A stretch of DNA of 52,126 nucleotides from a virus. Of this stretch, positions 25,352 to 33,027 are shown in pieces. A program made the position numbers and the translations under genes. Where the stretch lies: positions 1 through 52,126 of the IMG/VR virus record IMGVR_UViG_3300032087_000495; one strand, given 5' to 3'. Position 1 is the first letter of the stretch, and every line of letters begins with the position of its first letter. Below the pieces are notes generated by a model. That model saw only the letters and a list, made by a program, of their open reading frames with translations. It was not told the origin of the DNA and made no database searches.

Positions 25352-25946
25352 GGAAGAAAGTCATCATATCAATGGTGGCTATGGTGTATTTAACGGACAT
25401 ACCGTTATCAAACAAAACCCCTTGGTCAGGTATTGTCCTATCTACGGTAGTATTATCCGTGCCAATAGTTCGCGACTTAAACAACGCAGTGCCAGATTCT
25501 GGTGTTCCGTTAAAGAAGTCCACGACACCCGCCGTGCCCCCAGAAACGATAGAAAAACCTTTCAGACGAATGCGATTGTTGCCTTGGATGGCCTCTGCAC
25601 AAAGATCTCCAGAGCCAACTTTAATATTGGCTGCATACTTGGCAGAACACTCTACCGCGGTAACAGTCAAAAACAGCTTCTCACCGGCTACCGCCTCTGC
25701 GCTACCCGTTGAGGTGATGGTTTCTGTTAGGGTATCCCCAAAGACATCTGTGCCAGTAATCGTGGTGGTTTTGCCGTTATCACCCGTGCCTGTCGTGGTC
25801 ACAATGATGTTTCTAGCACCCCCGCCAGCGAAGGTTGTATTGGCAAGTGTGGCTGAAGTATCTGGCCGCGCCGCAGTAACAATGCGGTCATCATCAGAAG
25901 CGTTCTCATCGCTTATGAATTTTGCAGTTACAACTGTGGTTGACAT
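25344..25946 (-). CDS. Putative capsid-associated structural protein (200 aa)
   Basis: Beta-rich, with NIIVTTTGTGDNGKTTTITG and DVFGDTLTETITSTGSAEAV near residues 45-85, then NNRIRLKGFSIVSGGTAGVV and DQGVLFDNGMSVKYTI at the end. I have this pattern as a phage decoration or tail-surface protein. It lies two genes after the capsid gene. Its ribosome-binding site AAAGGAG is inside a perfect 7-bp hairpin (25953-25969). Confidence 0.6.
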   Translation of the reverse strand: MSTTVVTAKFISDENASDDDRIVTAARPDTSATLANTTFAGGGARNIIVTTTGTGDNGKTTTITGTDVFGDTLTETITSTGSAEAVAGEKLFLTVTAVECSAKYAANIKVGSGDLCAEAIQGNNRIRLKGFSIVSGGTAGVVDFFNGTPESGTALFKSRTIGTDNTTVDRTIPDQGVLFDNGMSVKYTIATIDMMTFFHG

Positions 25947-25952
25947 TTAAAA

Positions 25953-25986
25953 CTCCTTTATGAAAGGAGGGGGCGTGAACCCCCTC
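25953..25986 (-). promoter_or_regulatory. Overlapping hairpins at a ribosome-binding site
   Basis: In the minus-strand RNA, GAGGGGG-TTCACG-CCCCCTC (25986-25967) is followed by CTCCTTT-CAT-AAAGGAG (25969-25953). The two stems share the bases CTC, so they cannot both form completely. The second stem hides the AAAGGAG ribosome-binding site of the 200-residue gene. The first stem may alternatively be a weak terminator of the upstream gene, since only three U follow it. Confidence 0.4.
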
Positions 25987-25991
25987 GTTCA

Positions 25992-26612
25992 TTAGAATAC
26001 AGAGTATTCTAGTTCAACCGTAAATCTGCCTGCTGTTGCGTCTGCGTTTAGCGTGGTTGTGGCCGCAGCATACAAATGAGTGCTTGCAATCGGAGCAGTA
26101 ACATTTGGTTCAAACACATGATAATTACCGGCTGAGTTATTGAAATTAATATCAATCTCAGTTATGGACAATGCCGCAGATAATGTTGGTGAAAAGGCTG
26201 CTACACCTGCTCCAACAATCTCTGTGCCAGACGAAACCGCTGCGTTAGTTGCGGTGCCACTCGTAGCACTCAACTGCAAAGATCCGGCCAAAGTTTGGCC
26301 AGCAGCGGTGGTGATACCAATCACAGCTTTGTGAATGAAAAACTTTGACGCTGTTACCAATGCATCTGGGTGATCTGTGTTAAGAGTTCCCAACTCAACA
26401 AGAACATCACCGTCGGCATACGCTGAACTGGTGTCTGTGCCTGCCAGCGATCCTACAAAAGTTTGGATTTTTCTTGTTCCTAAAGAAATCAACTGACCTG
26501 TTGAATTTACAGAAAAGCCTGTTTCTGTAATCGCACCAGTGCCGGAGCCCTCGTTAATTACTTTAAAACCTGCTTTTGAACGGACGGAGCCCGAAAAAGT
26601 AGTTGTAGCCAT
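25992..26612 (-). CDS. Putative capsid decoration / structural protein (206 aa)
   Basis: Begins MATTTFSGSVRSKAGFKVIN and continues as Ser/Thr/Ala/Gly-rich beta structure (KIQTFVGSLAGTDTSSAYAD; SKFFIHKAVIGITTAAGQTL). It is the first gene after the capsid gene and its terminator. That position and composition suit a head decoration protein or head fibre. No enzyme motifs are visible. Confidence 0.6.
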   Translation of the reverse strand: MATTTFSGSVRSKAGFKVINEGSGTGAITETGFSVNSTGQLISLGTRKIQTFVGSLAGTDTSSAYADGDVLVELGTLNTDHPDALVTASKFFIHKAVIGITTAAGQTLAGSLQLSATSGTATNAAVSSGTEIVGAGVAAFSPTLSAALSITEIDINFNNSAGNYHVFEPNVTAPIASTHLYAAATTTLNADATAGRFTVELEYSVF

Positions 26613-26677
26613 GAGTTTCTCCTGTCTTGGCTAGTGTCAGCCCCCTGTGGGCTGTCAGGATAAAATAACCATACAAC

Positions 26678-26707
26678 AAAAAAGGGCGACTGTGAAGCCG
26701 CCCTTTT
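26678..26707 (-). terminator. Rho-independent terminator after the capsid gene
   Basis: On the minus strand AAAAGGGCG (26707-26699) pairs with CGCCCTTTT (26688-26680) across a 10-base loop, followed by further T. It lies just after the major capsid stop, so it probably limits read-through and helps set high capsid expression relative to downstream genes. Confidence 0.75.
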
Positions 26708-26732
26708 AAAACCTCTACGGGAAAAGAGGTTG

Positions 26733-27644
26733 TTACGCTGCGCCCGGTGTACCAAACACACAACGCCAATCAGAAACACCGAAGCTGTAACGCTCACGGG
26801 CCTTAAACCGCATGTTGCCGGTGTCAAAGTCACCTTCCATTGCAGTTTTGATTGGAGAACGGTTGAAGTATTTGAAACCGTTTGGAGCATCGGTCTTGAT
26901 GAAGAACGCATCCGTATCTGTCAAGAAGTGGTTTACGACTGCACCTTCAGGCAGCATACCCATGTTCTTGATAGCGTTTGCGTCGTTATCAGCCGTTGCT
27001 GAACGCAAGTTTGAGTTAATCACACGCTCTGCAATGAACTGCAACTCTTTTGGAATGATAAGCTTCATTCCACGAACTGCAATCTTGAGACCACGCTCAT
27101 CAGTCAAACCGGCGATATCAATCAACATCTGCTCAAGTGAAGTTTCATTCAAGTCAGCAGCGGTTGACAGCAAGTTACGCTGGTTACCTGAGAGAGATGG
27201 GTGTGATGAAGAGCAAAGTGCTGCACCATCGCCGATTGCAGAAGCGCCTGTGCTGAACGCATTGTTCAGAATAGCCGCAGCTTTAATCTGCTTGGTCTGA
27301 GCCATTGAACGGGCCAGAGCCTTGGTGTAGCGAGATGCCAGACGGTCATACAGATTATCCTCAATGGCTTCCTCAGTAATTGAGAACGCCAAAGCGATTG
27401 TCTCGTGTGTGTACCGTGCTGTGAATGTCTCTTGAGCATCGTCAAAAGAGATGGCTGCGCCTTCTTCTTTAGTCGGTGCTGTTGAGAAACCCCCAAGCAT
27501 CACTTCTTCTTCAAAGGAACGATCTGAAGACTCTTCTGCAAAGATCTCAGCATGTTCGTTTTCATAACGATCATACTCAAGCCCAAAAAGTGCATTTAGA
27601 CCGGGTTCTAGCTCTTTAGCTAGTTGTGCTCTTGAAATAGCCAT
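26733..27644 (-). CDS. Major capsid protein, Mu gpT-like (HK97 fold)
   Basis: 303 residues, within the usual range. Distinctive blocks are LAKELEPGLNALFGLEYDRY, RYTHETIALAFSITEEAIED, NLYDRLASRYTKALARSMAQ, LCSSSHPSLSG, KLIIPKELQFIAERVINSNL and the C-terminal RFKARERYSFGVSDWR. These fit the Mu gpT-like capsid family. A scaffold protein and small structural genes lie immediately upstream and a terminator immediately downstream, as expected for the most highly expressed virion gene. I see no separate prohead protease of a standard family nearby. Confidence 0.88.
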   Translation of the reverse strand: MAISRAQLAKELEPGLNALFGLEYDRYENEHAEIFAEESSDRSFEEEVMLGGFSTAPTKEEGAAISFDDAQETFTARYTHETIALAFSITEEAIEDNLYDRLASRYTKALARSMAQTKQIKAAAILNNAFSTGASAIGDGAALCSSSHPSLSGNQRNLLSTAADLNETSLEQMLIDIAGLTDERGLKIAVRGMKLIIPKELQFIAERVINSNLRSATADNDANAIKNMGMLPEGAVVNHFLTDTDAFFIKTDAPNGFKYFNRSPIKTAMEGDFDTGNMRFKARERYSFGVSDWRCVFGTPGAA

Positions 27645-27655
27645 TTCCTAGCCTC

Positions 27656-28288
27656 CTATATGCCGGTGTTCGCTGCGGTGCCTACGGCAGCAGCAAAGCC
27701 TGAGTTGAAAGGTGCGTTCAAACGAACGATGTACTGATGACCAACGGCTGAATAGTCTGTGTTGCCTTCCTCTTCGTAGAGGCCGACAATACGAACATCC
27801 AAGCCTGCGGTTGTCGCAGCGGTGCTGATATCAAGCATGTCAGAAGACTTACCTGTATTTGTGCTACCGTTGTTAACACTCGCCATGTCACAGTTAGCAA
27901 AAACATCCGCCAAGGCAGTTGCCCGGTCGGTATTTGTGCCATCTGCCACTACAACATATAGCTGCATTGGATCATCATACACATAAGCTTTGACAGGATG
28001 GTTCGTGTTAACGCTTACAGCATTTGAACCCGGCCAATAATTAAGGTGGGTAGTCTTACCGGTTACGGAGTCAACGTACTCAACGCCACCTAAAACACCC
28101 AAAGGAGCTACAGCTTGATCAGAAATCGCAATAGTTCCAGAGGCCAATGGAATAACAATTCCACCATTATAGATAGCAGTAGTGTAGTTGTTGGCAATCT
28201 CATACATCGTCGTAGCGTTGTTATTAGGATTACCGCCCGTTTTACCAATAGGACGAAGGCCAAAACCACCAGTAAGTGTGTTTGCCAT
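27656..28288 (-). CDS. Capsid-associated structural protein upstream of MCP (210 aa)
   Basis: Begins MANTLTGGFGLRPIGKTGGN, then AAPLGVLGGVEYVDS-like and VKAYVYDDPMQLYVVVADGT segments, ending VGHQYIVRLNAPFNSGFAAA. I recall this family directly upstream of gpT-like capsid genes in aquatic phages. It is beta-rich and 11 bases from the capsid start. A head decoration protein is the likely role. Confidence 0.65.
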   Translation of the reverse strand: MANTLTGGFGLRPIGKTGGNPNNNATTMYEIANNYTTAIYNGGIVIPLASGTIAISDQAVAPLGVLGGVEYVDSVTGKTTHLNYWPGSNAVSVNTNHPVKAYVYDDPMQLYVVVADGTNTDRATALADVFANCDMASVNNGSTNTGKSSDMLDISTAATTAGLDVRIVGLYEEEGNTDYSAVGHQYIVRLNAPFNSGFAAAVGTAANTGI

Positions 28289-28319
28289 TAGAGACTCCTA
28301 TTTGACAAAGAGGTAGCCA

Positions 28320-28808
28320 TCATTTCTGAGGACCACCAAAAGTTACACGAGATTGACGATCTGGTTTATTGATCGTCATAGTCGAATGTGCATTCTCTCT
28401 CATCATATCAGAGTCCACCGCCTGCATCTGGTCAGCACTTCTTGAGTTGAAATATGCTGTCCTTTCCGCCACAGTTTCATCTGGAATACGAGCGAGAATC
28501 AAACCACCTACTCCAAACACACCTTCATATTTACCTGAGTCGATTACCGGGGCCTCAAAGTCAGGATACTCATCCCTACGGACAAGCTCATAACCCTCGC
28601 GCATCTTTGCGCTGATGTTTTTAGTATCGTCAAAACCACGGGTTTCAGCCCTGATCCAACGATGCTTATAACCATCCGGTGCAGGCGGTGCGTCCAACAT
28701 AGACGGGGGAGCCCACGGCTTACGCTGCGCCGTCTTCTCCCTAGTTTGGTTTGCGCGAGAAGTACGTTTAATTCCGCCTTCAAACATTTCTTTTTGTTCT
28801 TCTGACAT
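28320..28808 (-). CDS. Head-region protein (162 aa)
   Basis: The start is set at the ATG at 28808 (SEEQKEMFEGG), preceded by AAGGAG; an in-frame TTG at 28811 is less likely. The body contains KHRWIRAETRGFDDTKNISA, KMREGYELVRRDEYPDFEAP and GGLILARIPDETVAERTAYF. This arrangement recurs between scaffold and capsid genes of aquatic podoviruses as I remember it. It may be a head assembly factor. No catalytic motif is clear. Confidence 0.65.
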   Translation of the reverse strand: MSEEQKEMFEGGIKRTSRANQTREKTAQRKPWAPPSMLDAPPAPDGYKHRWIRAETRGFDDTKNISAKMREGYELVRRDEYPDFEAPVIDSGKYEGVFGVGGLILARIPDETVAERTAYFNSRSADQMQAVDSDMMRENAHSTMTINKPDRQSRVTFGGPQK

Positions 28809-28812
28809 CAAC

Positions 28813-29682
28813 TTACTCCTTCACGTATTTCGCGTATTCTTCAAGCGGCACACCCAATTTCTTCGCTATTGCGACTTGGCTAGGGGTGAGTCTAACCTTT
28901 TTCCCACTACTGCGCCCAGAAGATGACCGGGATACGGAAGCAACCGTCTGAGCGGGCCGTCTGCTTTCCCCGTTTTTAAGCTTATGCGGAAACTCGTTCT
29001 GCATACGCTTGTCTAACTCACTATAGTACTCATCGCTCTGCGGGTCAAACCCTTCATTTTCGACAAGTTTTTTGTGAACACCAAAAGCGGCATATGTCAT
29101 GGCCTCATCCGTGCCAAACCACTCGTTCCGTTGTGCCCAGCTTTCTGCTTTTGGGTCAGGACGACGTGGCTGTTGCTGCGGCATGGGCTGTTGAACTTGA
29201 GCCTGTGCTTGAGCCTGCGTTTGCTGTGCGTAACGCTGCTGTTGAGCCTTTGCCTGCTCGGCTCTGTCGTTCTCTATTGCAAGCCTAGTAATCTTACGCT
29301 GCGCTTCCACAACACCGTTTGTGTCACCTATTTCAATAGCACGAGCCAGTTCACCTTCGGCAGTGCCCATCTCGCTGGTAACACGATTGCTGTATTCGTT
29401 AACATAATTCGTATCCATCGCGTTCATGCGTTCTTTAAGCTGTGCGGCCTCTGCCTGAACACCTTGTGCGTACCGAAGAGCTTCTTCTTTCTGACGCTCT
29501 GCTTCACGCATTTTCTTTGTCAAACGATCAATACGTTTTTGAGTATTGGTCTCAGCTTTTTCAAACTGATCCTCTGTTGCAGCCTCTGCTTGCGGCTCTT
29601 CTTCTTTCGTGGCCTCAAGCTCAACTTCAGTATCTTGTTCATCTTCCAGATCTAACTCAATCTGTTGCTTTTCTTCTGCCAT
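28813..29682 (-). CDS. Putative capsid scaffolding protein (289 aa)
   Basis: An acidic N-terminus (ELDLEDEQDTEVELEATKEE) leads to a long charged coiled coil (residues about 45-160), then a Gln/Pro-rich hinge. After it come AESWAQRNEWFGTDEAMTYA and a basic C-terminus with KKVRLTPSQVAIAKKLGVP. Acidic helix plus short basic C-terminal capsid-binding domain is the usual scaffold design. Its place between the GroES gene and the capsid gene supports the call. Confidence 0.78.
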   Translation of the reverse strand: MAEEKQQIELDLEDEQDTEVELEATKEEEPQAEAATEDQFEKAETNTQKRIDRLTKKMREAERQKEEALRYAQGVQAEAAQLKERMNAMDTNYVNEYSNRVTSEMGTAEGELARAIEIGDTNGVVEAQRKITRLAIENDRAEQAKAQQQRYAQQTQAQAQAQVQQPMPQQQPRRPDPKAESWAQRNEWFGTDEAMTYAAFGVHKKLVENEGFDPQSDEYYSELDKRMQNEFPHKLKNGESRRPAQTVASVSRSSSGRSSGKKVRLTPSQVAIAKKLGVPLEEYAKYVKE

Positions 29683-29691
29683 TTATAGCTC

Positions 29692-30129
29692 CTAGAAATG
29701 AAGTATATCTTCGGGTTCTTTTATTTTTGCCAGTATCTCATCATCATTGAGAATACGAACTTCCCCACCGTCGATTTTAAAGCGTGATCCTGAGTAACGA
29801 GCGAACATCACCCAATCACCCTGTTCACACCAAGATCCTGTGGGAAACTTTTCTGCGTCCTTATAGGCCAAAGATCCTACCTTTAGGACGTAACCTACCT
29901 GTGTAGATACGGTTTGTTCTTGAACCACTGTATCTGGTAGATAAATGCCGCCGTCGGTTTTACCCTTACCCCTATACGGCAAGACCAAAATCCTCCACCC
30001 TGTCGGGTCTGGCATTCTTTCTAGGAGAGAACCCCCAATAGCTTCGGGGTCTAATACTCTATCGCTTGGCTCTTTGTAAGCTTCTGCGAGATTTGCCACA
30101 CCCTCTGATGCGGCTTCCAAGTCAACCAT
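29692..30129 (-). CDS. GroES-like co-chaperonin
   Basis: 145 residues. The Cpn10 core spans about residues 43-140: GWRILVLPYRGKGKTDGGIY, LPDTVVQEQTVSTQVGYVLK, GDWVMFARYSGSRFKIDGGE and VRILNDDEILAKI. The mobile loop that contacts GroEL is the KGKTDGGIYLP stretch. An extra N-terminal 40 residues is unusual against the ~97-residue bacterial form. Phage co-chaperonins such as T4 gp31 adapt host GroEL to fold the major capsid protein. The neighbouring scaffold and capsid genes fit that job. Confidence 0.85.
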   Translation of the reverse strand: MVDLEAASEGVANLAEAYKEPSDRVLDPEAIGGSLLERMPDPTGWRILVLPYRGKGKTDGGIYLPDTVVQEQTVSTQVGYVLKVGSLAYKDAEKFPTGSWCEQGDWVMFARYSGSRFKIDGGEVRILNDDEILAKIKEPEDILHF

Positions 30130-30319
30130 TGCTTTGCTCCTGTTTATCTAGCAGGCTCTTGAGTTCCTGTTCCACATGATCTAGGGCTTTTAAGTTGCCC
30201 ATGAGCTCACGATATTGCTCTAAACTATTCACGTTGTCATAAATCAACAAATCGTAAATAGCCTGCCGCCGCTCTTTTATTATGCGAAAAACGGCTTCCG
30301 CAAAGTAAACCTCATCCAC
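30122..30319 (-). CDS. Small helical protein (65 aa)
   Basis: Starts at GTG with GGAG 9 bases upstream. The sequence is fully helical and charged (YFAEAVFRIIKERRQAIYDL; MGNLKALDHVEQELKSLLDK). It overlaps the GroES gene by 8 bases and so may be co-translated with it. Function unknown. Confidence 0.6.
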   Translation of the reverse strand: MDEVYFAEAVFRIIKERRQAIYDLLIYDNVNSLEQYRELMGNLKALDHVEQELKSLLDKQEQSNG

Positions 30320-30361
30320 TCTGATAACTCCGCATTAAGTCTTATGTGTTCTTATAACACA

Positions 30362-30814
30362 TCAGTCTGTTTCTGCAAGAGCTCTCATTCTATCGACCAA
30401 ACGCCGTGCACGGTTTGGCACCTGAGTGTACCACTTAGAGTCAACCATTTCGTCTGCTGCGGCGCTCCAATCTCTAGCGTCCACACCAGCTTTCATGCCC
30501 TTGAACTTGCTGAGTCTGGGTCTGCCCATATTGAACATCATGTTTGCAATGATGTGCTGACATTCTTCCGGCAAATCATCAAAGTCAGGATACAAAACCT
30601 TGCACTCATCAAGAGTTACCGCTATGTCCAACGCGAACAAGTTTCTCACTCGCTCTTGTTCAACGATTGTGCCAACGGGCTTGCCATACTCTTCATCACT
30701 TTCAGTGATTAAATGGCCCACACCACACGTCGGCAGAGCTAAATGGTCCAAATAGATCTCGTATTTGCACCCTTCATCTTCAGCGATTTCTTCGCGTAAT
30801 TTGTCTTTGTTCAT
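30362..30814 (-). CDS. T4-type lysozyme endolysin (GH24)
   Basis: 150 residues. The N-terminal EDEGCKYEIYLDHLALPTCG, then VGHL, holds the GH24 catalytic arrangement E-8x-D-5x-T. E14, D23 and T29 correspond to T4 lysozyme E11, D20 and T26. The C-terminal part has the usual LPEECQHIIANMMFNMGRPR and WYTQVPNRARRLVDRM segments. It cleaves peptidoglycan at lysis. No signal peptide is seen, so it needs the adjacent holin for export. Confidence 0.88.
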   Translation of the reverse strand: MNKDKLREEIAEDEGCKYEIYLDHLALPTCGVGHLITESDEEYGKPVGTIVEQERVRNLFALDIAVTLDECKVLYPDFDDLPEECQHIIANMMFNMGRPRLSKFKGMKAGVDARDWSAAADEMVDSKWYTQVPNRARRLVDRMRALAETD

Positions 30815-30816
30815 GC

Positions 30817-31203
30817 TTATTTCTTTCCAAAAAACTTCGTGGCTGCGCGTGTTCCAAAACTGGCGCTCACGATAACTCCAAGCGTGTATTGATAGTATTG
30901 CGGCATGGCCTCAAGAGCCTGAAAACCGTTTGATACAATCTCTCTGCCCCAATCTCCGCAGAAGCTCAAAATGAGCGGAATCGAGAACAAAATTGTAAGC
31001 CATTCATCTTTCCAGCTATGTGCAGAGGCATCAGCCATCTTGAGATCCCAGTCGATCTCACCCGTGGCTTTCTTCTCCATTATGACCGCTTCAGCTTTAG
31101 CCTTCGCCACTTTTGCGCCTGCTACCGCTTTTTTCTCTTCAACCTTACCCTCTAGCCATGTGCCTGCCAGAGAGGAGATTGGACCAAGAAGTGCCTGTAT
31201 CAT
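30817..31203 (-). CDS. Putative holin (3TM-type family)
   Basis: 128 residues. A short amphipathic N-terminus and a Lys/Ala-rich helix (VEEKKAVAGAKVAKAKAEAV) precede KDEWLTILFSIPLILSFCGD and a second hydrophobic span YQYTLGVIVSASFGTRAATK. This matches the holin family I know as Holin of 3TMs, common beside GH24 endolysins. It starts 3 bases from the lysozyme gene end and overlaps the next gene by ATGA. Confidence 0.75.
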   Translation of the reverse strand: MIQALLGPISSLAGTWLEGKVEEKKAVAGAKVAKAKAEAVIMEKKATGEIDWDLKMADASAHSWKDEWLTILFSIPLILSFCGDWGREIVSNGFQALEAMPQYYQYTLGVIVSASFGTRAATKFFGKK

Positions 31204-31412
31204 TCGTCCTCCAAGATTTCTAAAATCTCGCCAGCCTGAAGCCTGACCTTTAATTGTTTACATGACCACTTTTTGTCAAAGTCCGTAGTGTGTCCCACGT
31301 TTCGTTTTATCTTACGTCGTATGTTTAGACACTCAGACAGGTTCTTATAAGGCGTATATTCAACCCGCTCCTCACCTATCATCAACAACAAAACAAAGGT
31401 CATCTCAATCAT
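31200..31412 (-). CDS. Small protein with hydrophobic N-terminus in lysis cluster (70 aa)
   Basis: MIEMTFVLLLMIGEERVEYT at the N-terminus looks like a short signal or anchor, followed by a charged domain with two Cys (ECLNIRRK and WSCKQLKV). A disulfide-bearing periplasmic protein is plausible. Overlaps with both neighbours (4 bases each) place it firmly in the lysis operon. A spanin-like or superinfection role is possible but not shown. Confidence 0.55.
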   Translation of the reverse strand: MIEMTFVLLLMIGEERVEYTPYKNLSECLNIRRKIKRNVGHTTDFDKKWSCKQLKVRLQAGEILEILEDE

Positions 31413-31798
31413 TTGTTGGTCAACTTTTCTATGTTGTCCTCAATCTTTGTCAACCGCCTGTCATAAAACTCCAAGACCAGTTTCTGTTGCTGGTCATGTG
31501 GGGCATTACCGCTTTCAATATTTTCTGCCAGTTTTTCTAACTCACTAGCCAAATGTTCGATCATCATAAACTGTTCTGAGTCGGCTGGCAAACTACCCAT
31601 CTCGCCTCGCGGCCATTTGATACGAAACTCCGTATTCATTCCCAAATCTGTTTCCATCAAAATTATTTTGTTTTCAATAGTGTTTAGCCGCTCAATAACT
31701 CCAAAATATGCCCATGTCCCCACCGTTGCCGCCACAAGCAGTGCAATCAAATTGCGTATAGGCATTGATAATTCAGTGTTTTCACTTAGTTTTGGCAT
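31409..31798 (-). CDS. Single-span membrane protein with coiled-coil ectodomain, spanin-like (129 aa)
   Basis: After ~15 residues a transmembrane helix follows (IRNLIALLVAATVGTWAYFG), then helical segments rich in Glu/Lys/Leu (ERLNTIENKIILMETDLG; ASELEKLAENIESGNA; YDRRLTKIEDNIEKL). An N-terminal anchor with a periplasmic coiled coil is the layout of an i-spanin. No lipoprotein partner (lipobox) was found, so the assignment is tentative. It shares its start base with the next gene. Confidence 0.55.
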   Translation of the reverse strand: MPKLSENTELSMPIRNLIALLVAATVGTWAYFGVIERLNTIENKIILMETDLGMNTEFRIKWPRGEMGSLPADSEQFMMIEHLASELEKLAENIESGNAPHDQQQKLVLEFYDRRLTKIEDNIEKLTNK

Positions 31799-32040
31799 TA
31801 TTTACACTTACCCTCTTCCGCACATTCCGCAGGAAAACAGTGCGCCATCAGGCGATAATAGTGGTTCTGGTAACTAACCTGCCACATATCCTCATCTATC
31901 AAATATTCACACTGAGCTTGCGTCATAGGCTGCTGTAAAGAAATCTGATTGCCTATATATTGCCAATCATTACCGTCAAAACCCCACATGCTAATAACCA
32001 TGATGAAAAAGGTTTCGACCGTATGATGAACTTCATTCAT
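31798..32040 (-). CDS. Small Cys-containing possibly exported protein (80 aa)
   Basis: The N-terminal VHHTVETFFIMVISMWGF is hydrophobic and may act as a signal or anchor. Four Cys occur later (QCEYLID, HCFPAECAEEGKC), consistent with disulfides in the periplasm. It overlaps the 56-residue upstream gene by 8 bases. Function unknown; part of the lysis-region membrane protein cluster. Confidence 0.5.
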   Translation of the reverse strand: MNEVHHTVETFFIMVISMWGFDGNDWQYIGNQISLQQPMTQAQCEYLIDEDMWQVSYQNHYYRLMAHCFPAECAEEGKCK

Positions 32041-32203
32041 CCGTGATAATCACCCACTGAACGGTGTTAGGGGTGCTCTCAGTTCTGAAATTACCAGCAA
32101 GCTCCCAGTTTATATCATCTTTTACAGCCTCTTGTTTCTCGCCGCCTGTAACATGACCGTGTATCATCGCTGCCAATATCGCAGCTATTATAATGTTTTC
32201 CAT
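32033..32203 (-). CDS. Mini-protein with hydrophobic N-terminus (56 aa)
   Basis: Translation begins MENIIIAAILAAMIHGHVTG, a short hydrophobic segment. It continues GEKQEAVKDDINWELAGNFR and ends QWVIITDE. It fills the space between the EF-hand protein and the next small gene, with an 8-base overlap. GTAGGT lies upstream as a weak ribosome-binding site. Likely a small membrane or exported protein; function unknown. Confidence 0.5.
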   Translation of the reverse strand: MENIIIAAILAAMIHGHVTGGEKQEAVKDDINWELAGNFRTESTPNTVQWVIITDE

Positions 32204-32215
32204 AGACCTACTCTG

Positions 32216-32536
32216 TTATTTCTTCGACATCCACGCCGTAGTGCCCATGTACGCGCCGACAATGCCAGCCCCACTCAAAAATATGAGGTCGGTGACTGCA
32301 CCTAGACCCTCAAGTTTTTCCGCAGAGCACCACGGTGATGCTAGAAACACAGCATAACATCCCATAAATATCAAGGTGTATCTAGCCATGCGTAACTGAG
32401 CCACGTTCTTACGAAGCTCTGTTTCCGTCTTTTTTATCTCTTTAATGTGACTCAACTCTTCGTCACTAACAATCCCGTCACCATCCTCATCATATTCAGC
32501 ATAAATGGACTCTTTTTGTAATTTTTTCTGACTCAT
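32216..32536 (-). CDS. EF-hand-containing two-span membrane protein (106 aa)
   Basis: Residues 16-27 (DEDGDGIVSDEE) match the canonical EF-hand loop exactly: D1, D3, D5, G6, I8-type, S9, E12. A charged helix (ELSHIKEIKKTETELRKNVA) follows. Two hydrophobic spans come next, ARYTLIFMGCYAVFLASPWC and VTDLIFLSGAGIVGAYMGTT. So the N-terminus could bind calcium next to the membrane. The gene lies in the lysis cluster, and a calcium-gated holin, antiholin or ion-sensing role is possible. All of this is inference beyond the motif itself. Confidence 0.65.
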   Translation of the reverse strand: MSQKKLQKESIYAEYDEDGDGIVSDEELSHIKEIKKTETELRKNVAQLRMARYTLIFMGCYAVFLASPWCSAEKLEGLGAVTDLIFLSGAGIVGAYMGTTAWMSKK

Positions 32537-33015
32537 AACAACACCTTAAACATTAGAACAACAAACAACAACGTCATCAGTATAACTGCCCCAGCCATGA
32601 CAACCTGATTCACGGTATCGTCAAATTTCTTTTGTTCCTGCAACTTCTTTCGTTTAGCTTCCGCCTCCGCTTCTTTCGCAGCTTGAATACGTCTGGCCCG
32701 CTCGTCAACTATGCTTTTCCACGTCCCGTGACCAAAACGAAGGTCCACCATAGTGGCGATTTCTCTCATCTGTTCTTGAGCTAATTTGGCATTTATGATC
32801 TCTGCCGCCACAGTTTTAACGCCAAACTGGTCGCCTAAACCCATGCCAGACTTTTTATTGCGTTCCTGCTGTACCTGCTTTTCACCCTCAAACAGGTTAT
32901 CCAAATATCCCGCTATATCGGACACGTCATTAGCGGTTCCGATAGCAGTTTTGATGCCATCGACCGCAGTTTTAAATAATGCAAATCCTGCTAACGCCGC
33001 ACTGATTGGTTCCAT
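32533..33015 (-). CDS. Membrane-anchored helical protein (160 aa)
   Basis: Ala/Gly-rich N-terminal helix (PISAALAGFALFKTAVDGIK), a middle domain, then a long charged helix (ERARRIQAAKEAEAEAKRKK). It ends in a C-terminal transmembrane segment, VVMAGAVILMTLLFVVLMFK. I recall homologues near lysis genes of aquatic phages as hypothetical. Possible roles include spanin-like linkage or assembly at the membrane. Confidence 0.55.
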   Translation of the reverse strand: MEPISAALAGFALFKTAVDGIKTAIGTANDVSDIAGYLDNLFEGEKQVQQERNKKSGMGLGDQFGVKTVAAEIINAKLAQEQMREIATMVDLRFGHGTWKSIVDERARRIQAAKEAEAEAKRKKLQEQKKFDDTVNQVVMAGAVILMTLLFVVLMFKVLL

Positions 33016-33027
33016 TTAGCCCCCAAG

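Noticed and set aside
30341-30361. ATGTGTT/AACACAT hairpin between the lysozyme gene and the 65-residue gene
   Set aside because: No T tract follows on the minus strand and the stem is A/T-rich, so I do not call it a terminator.
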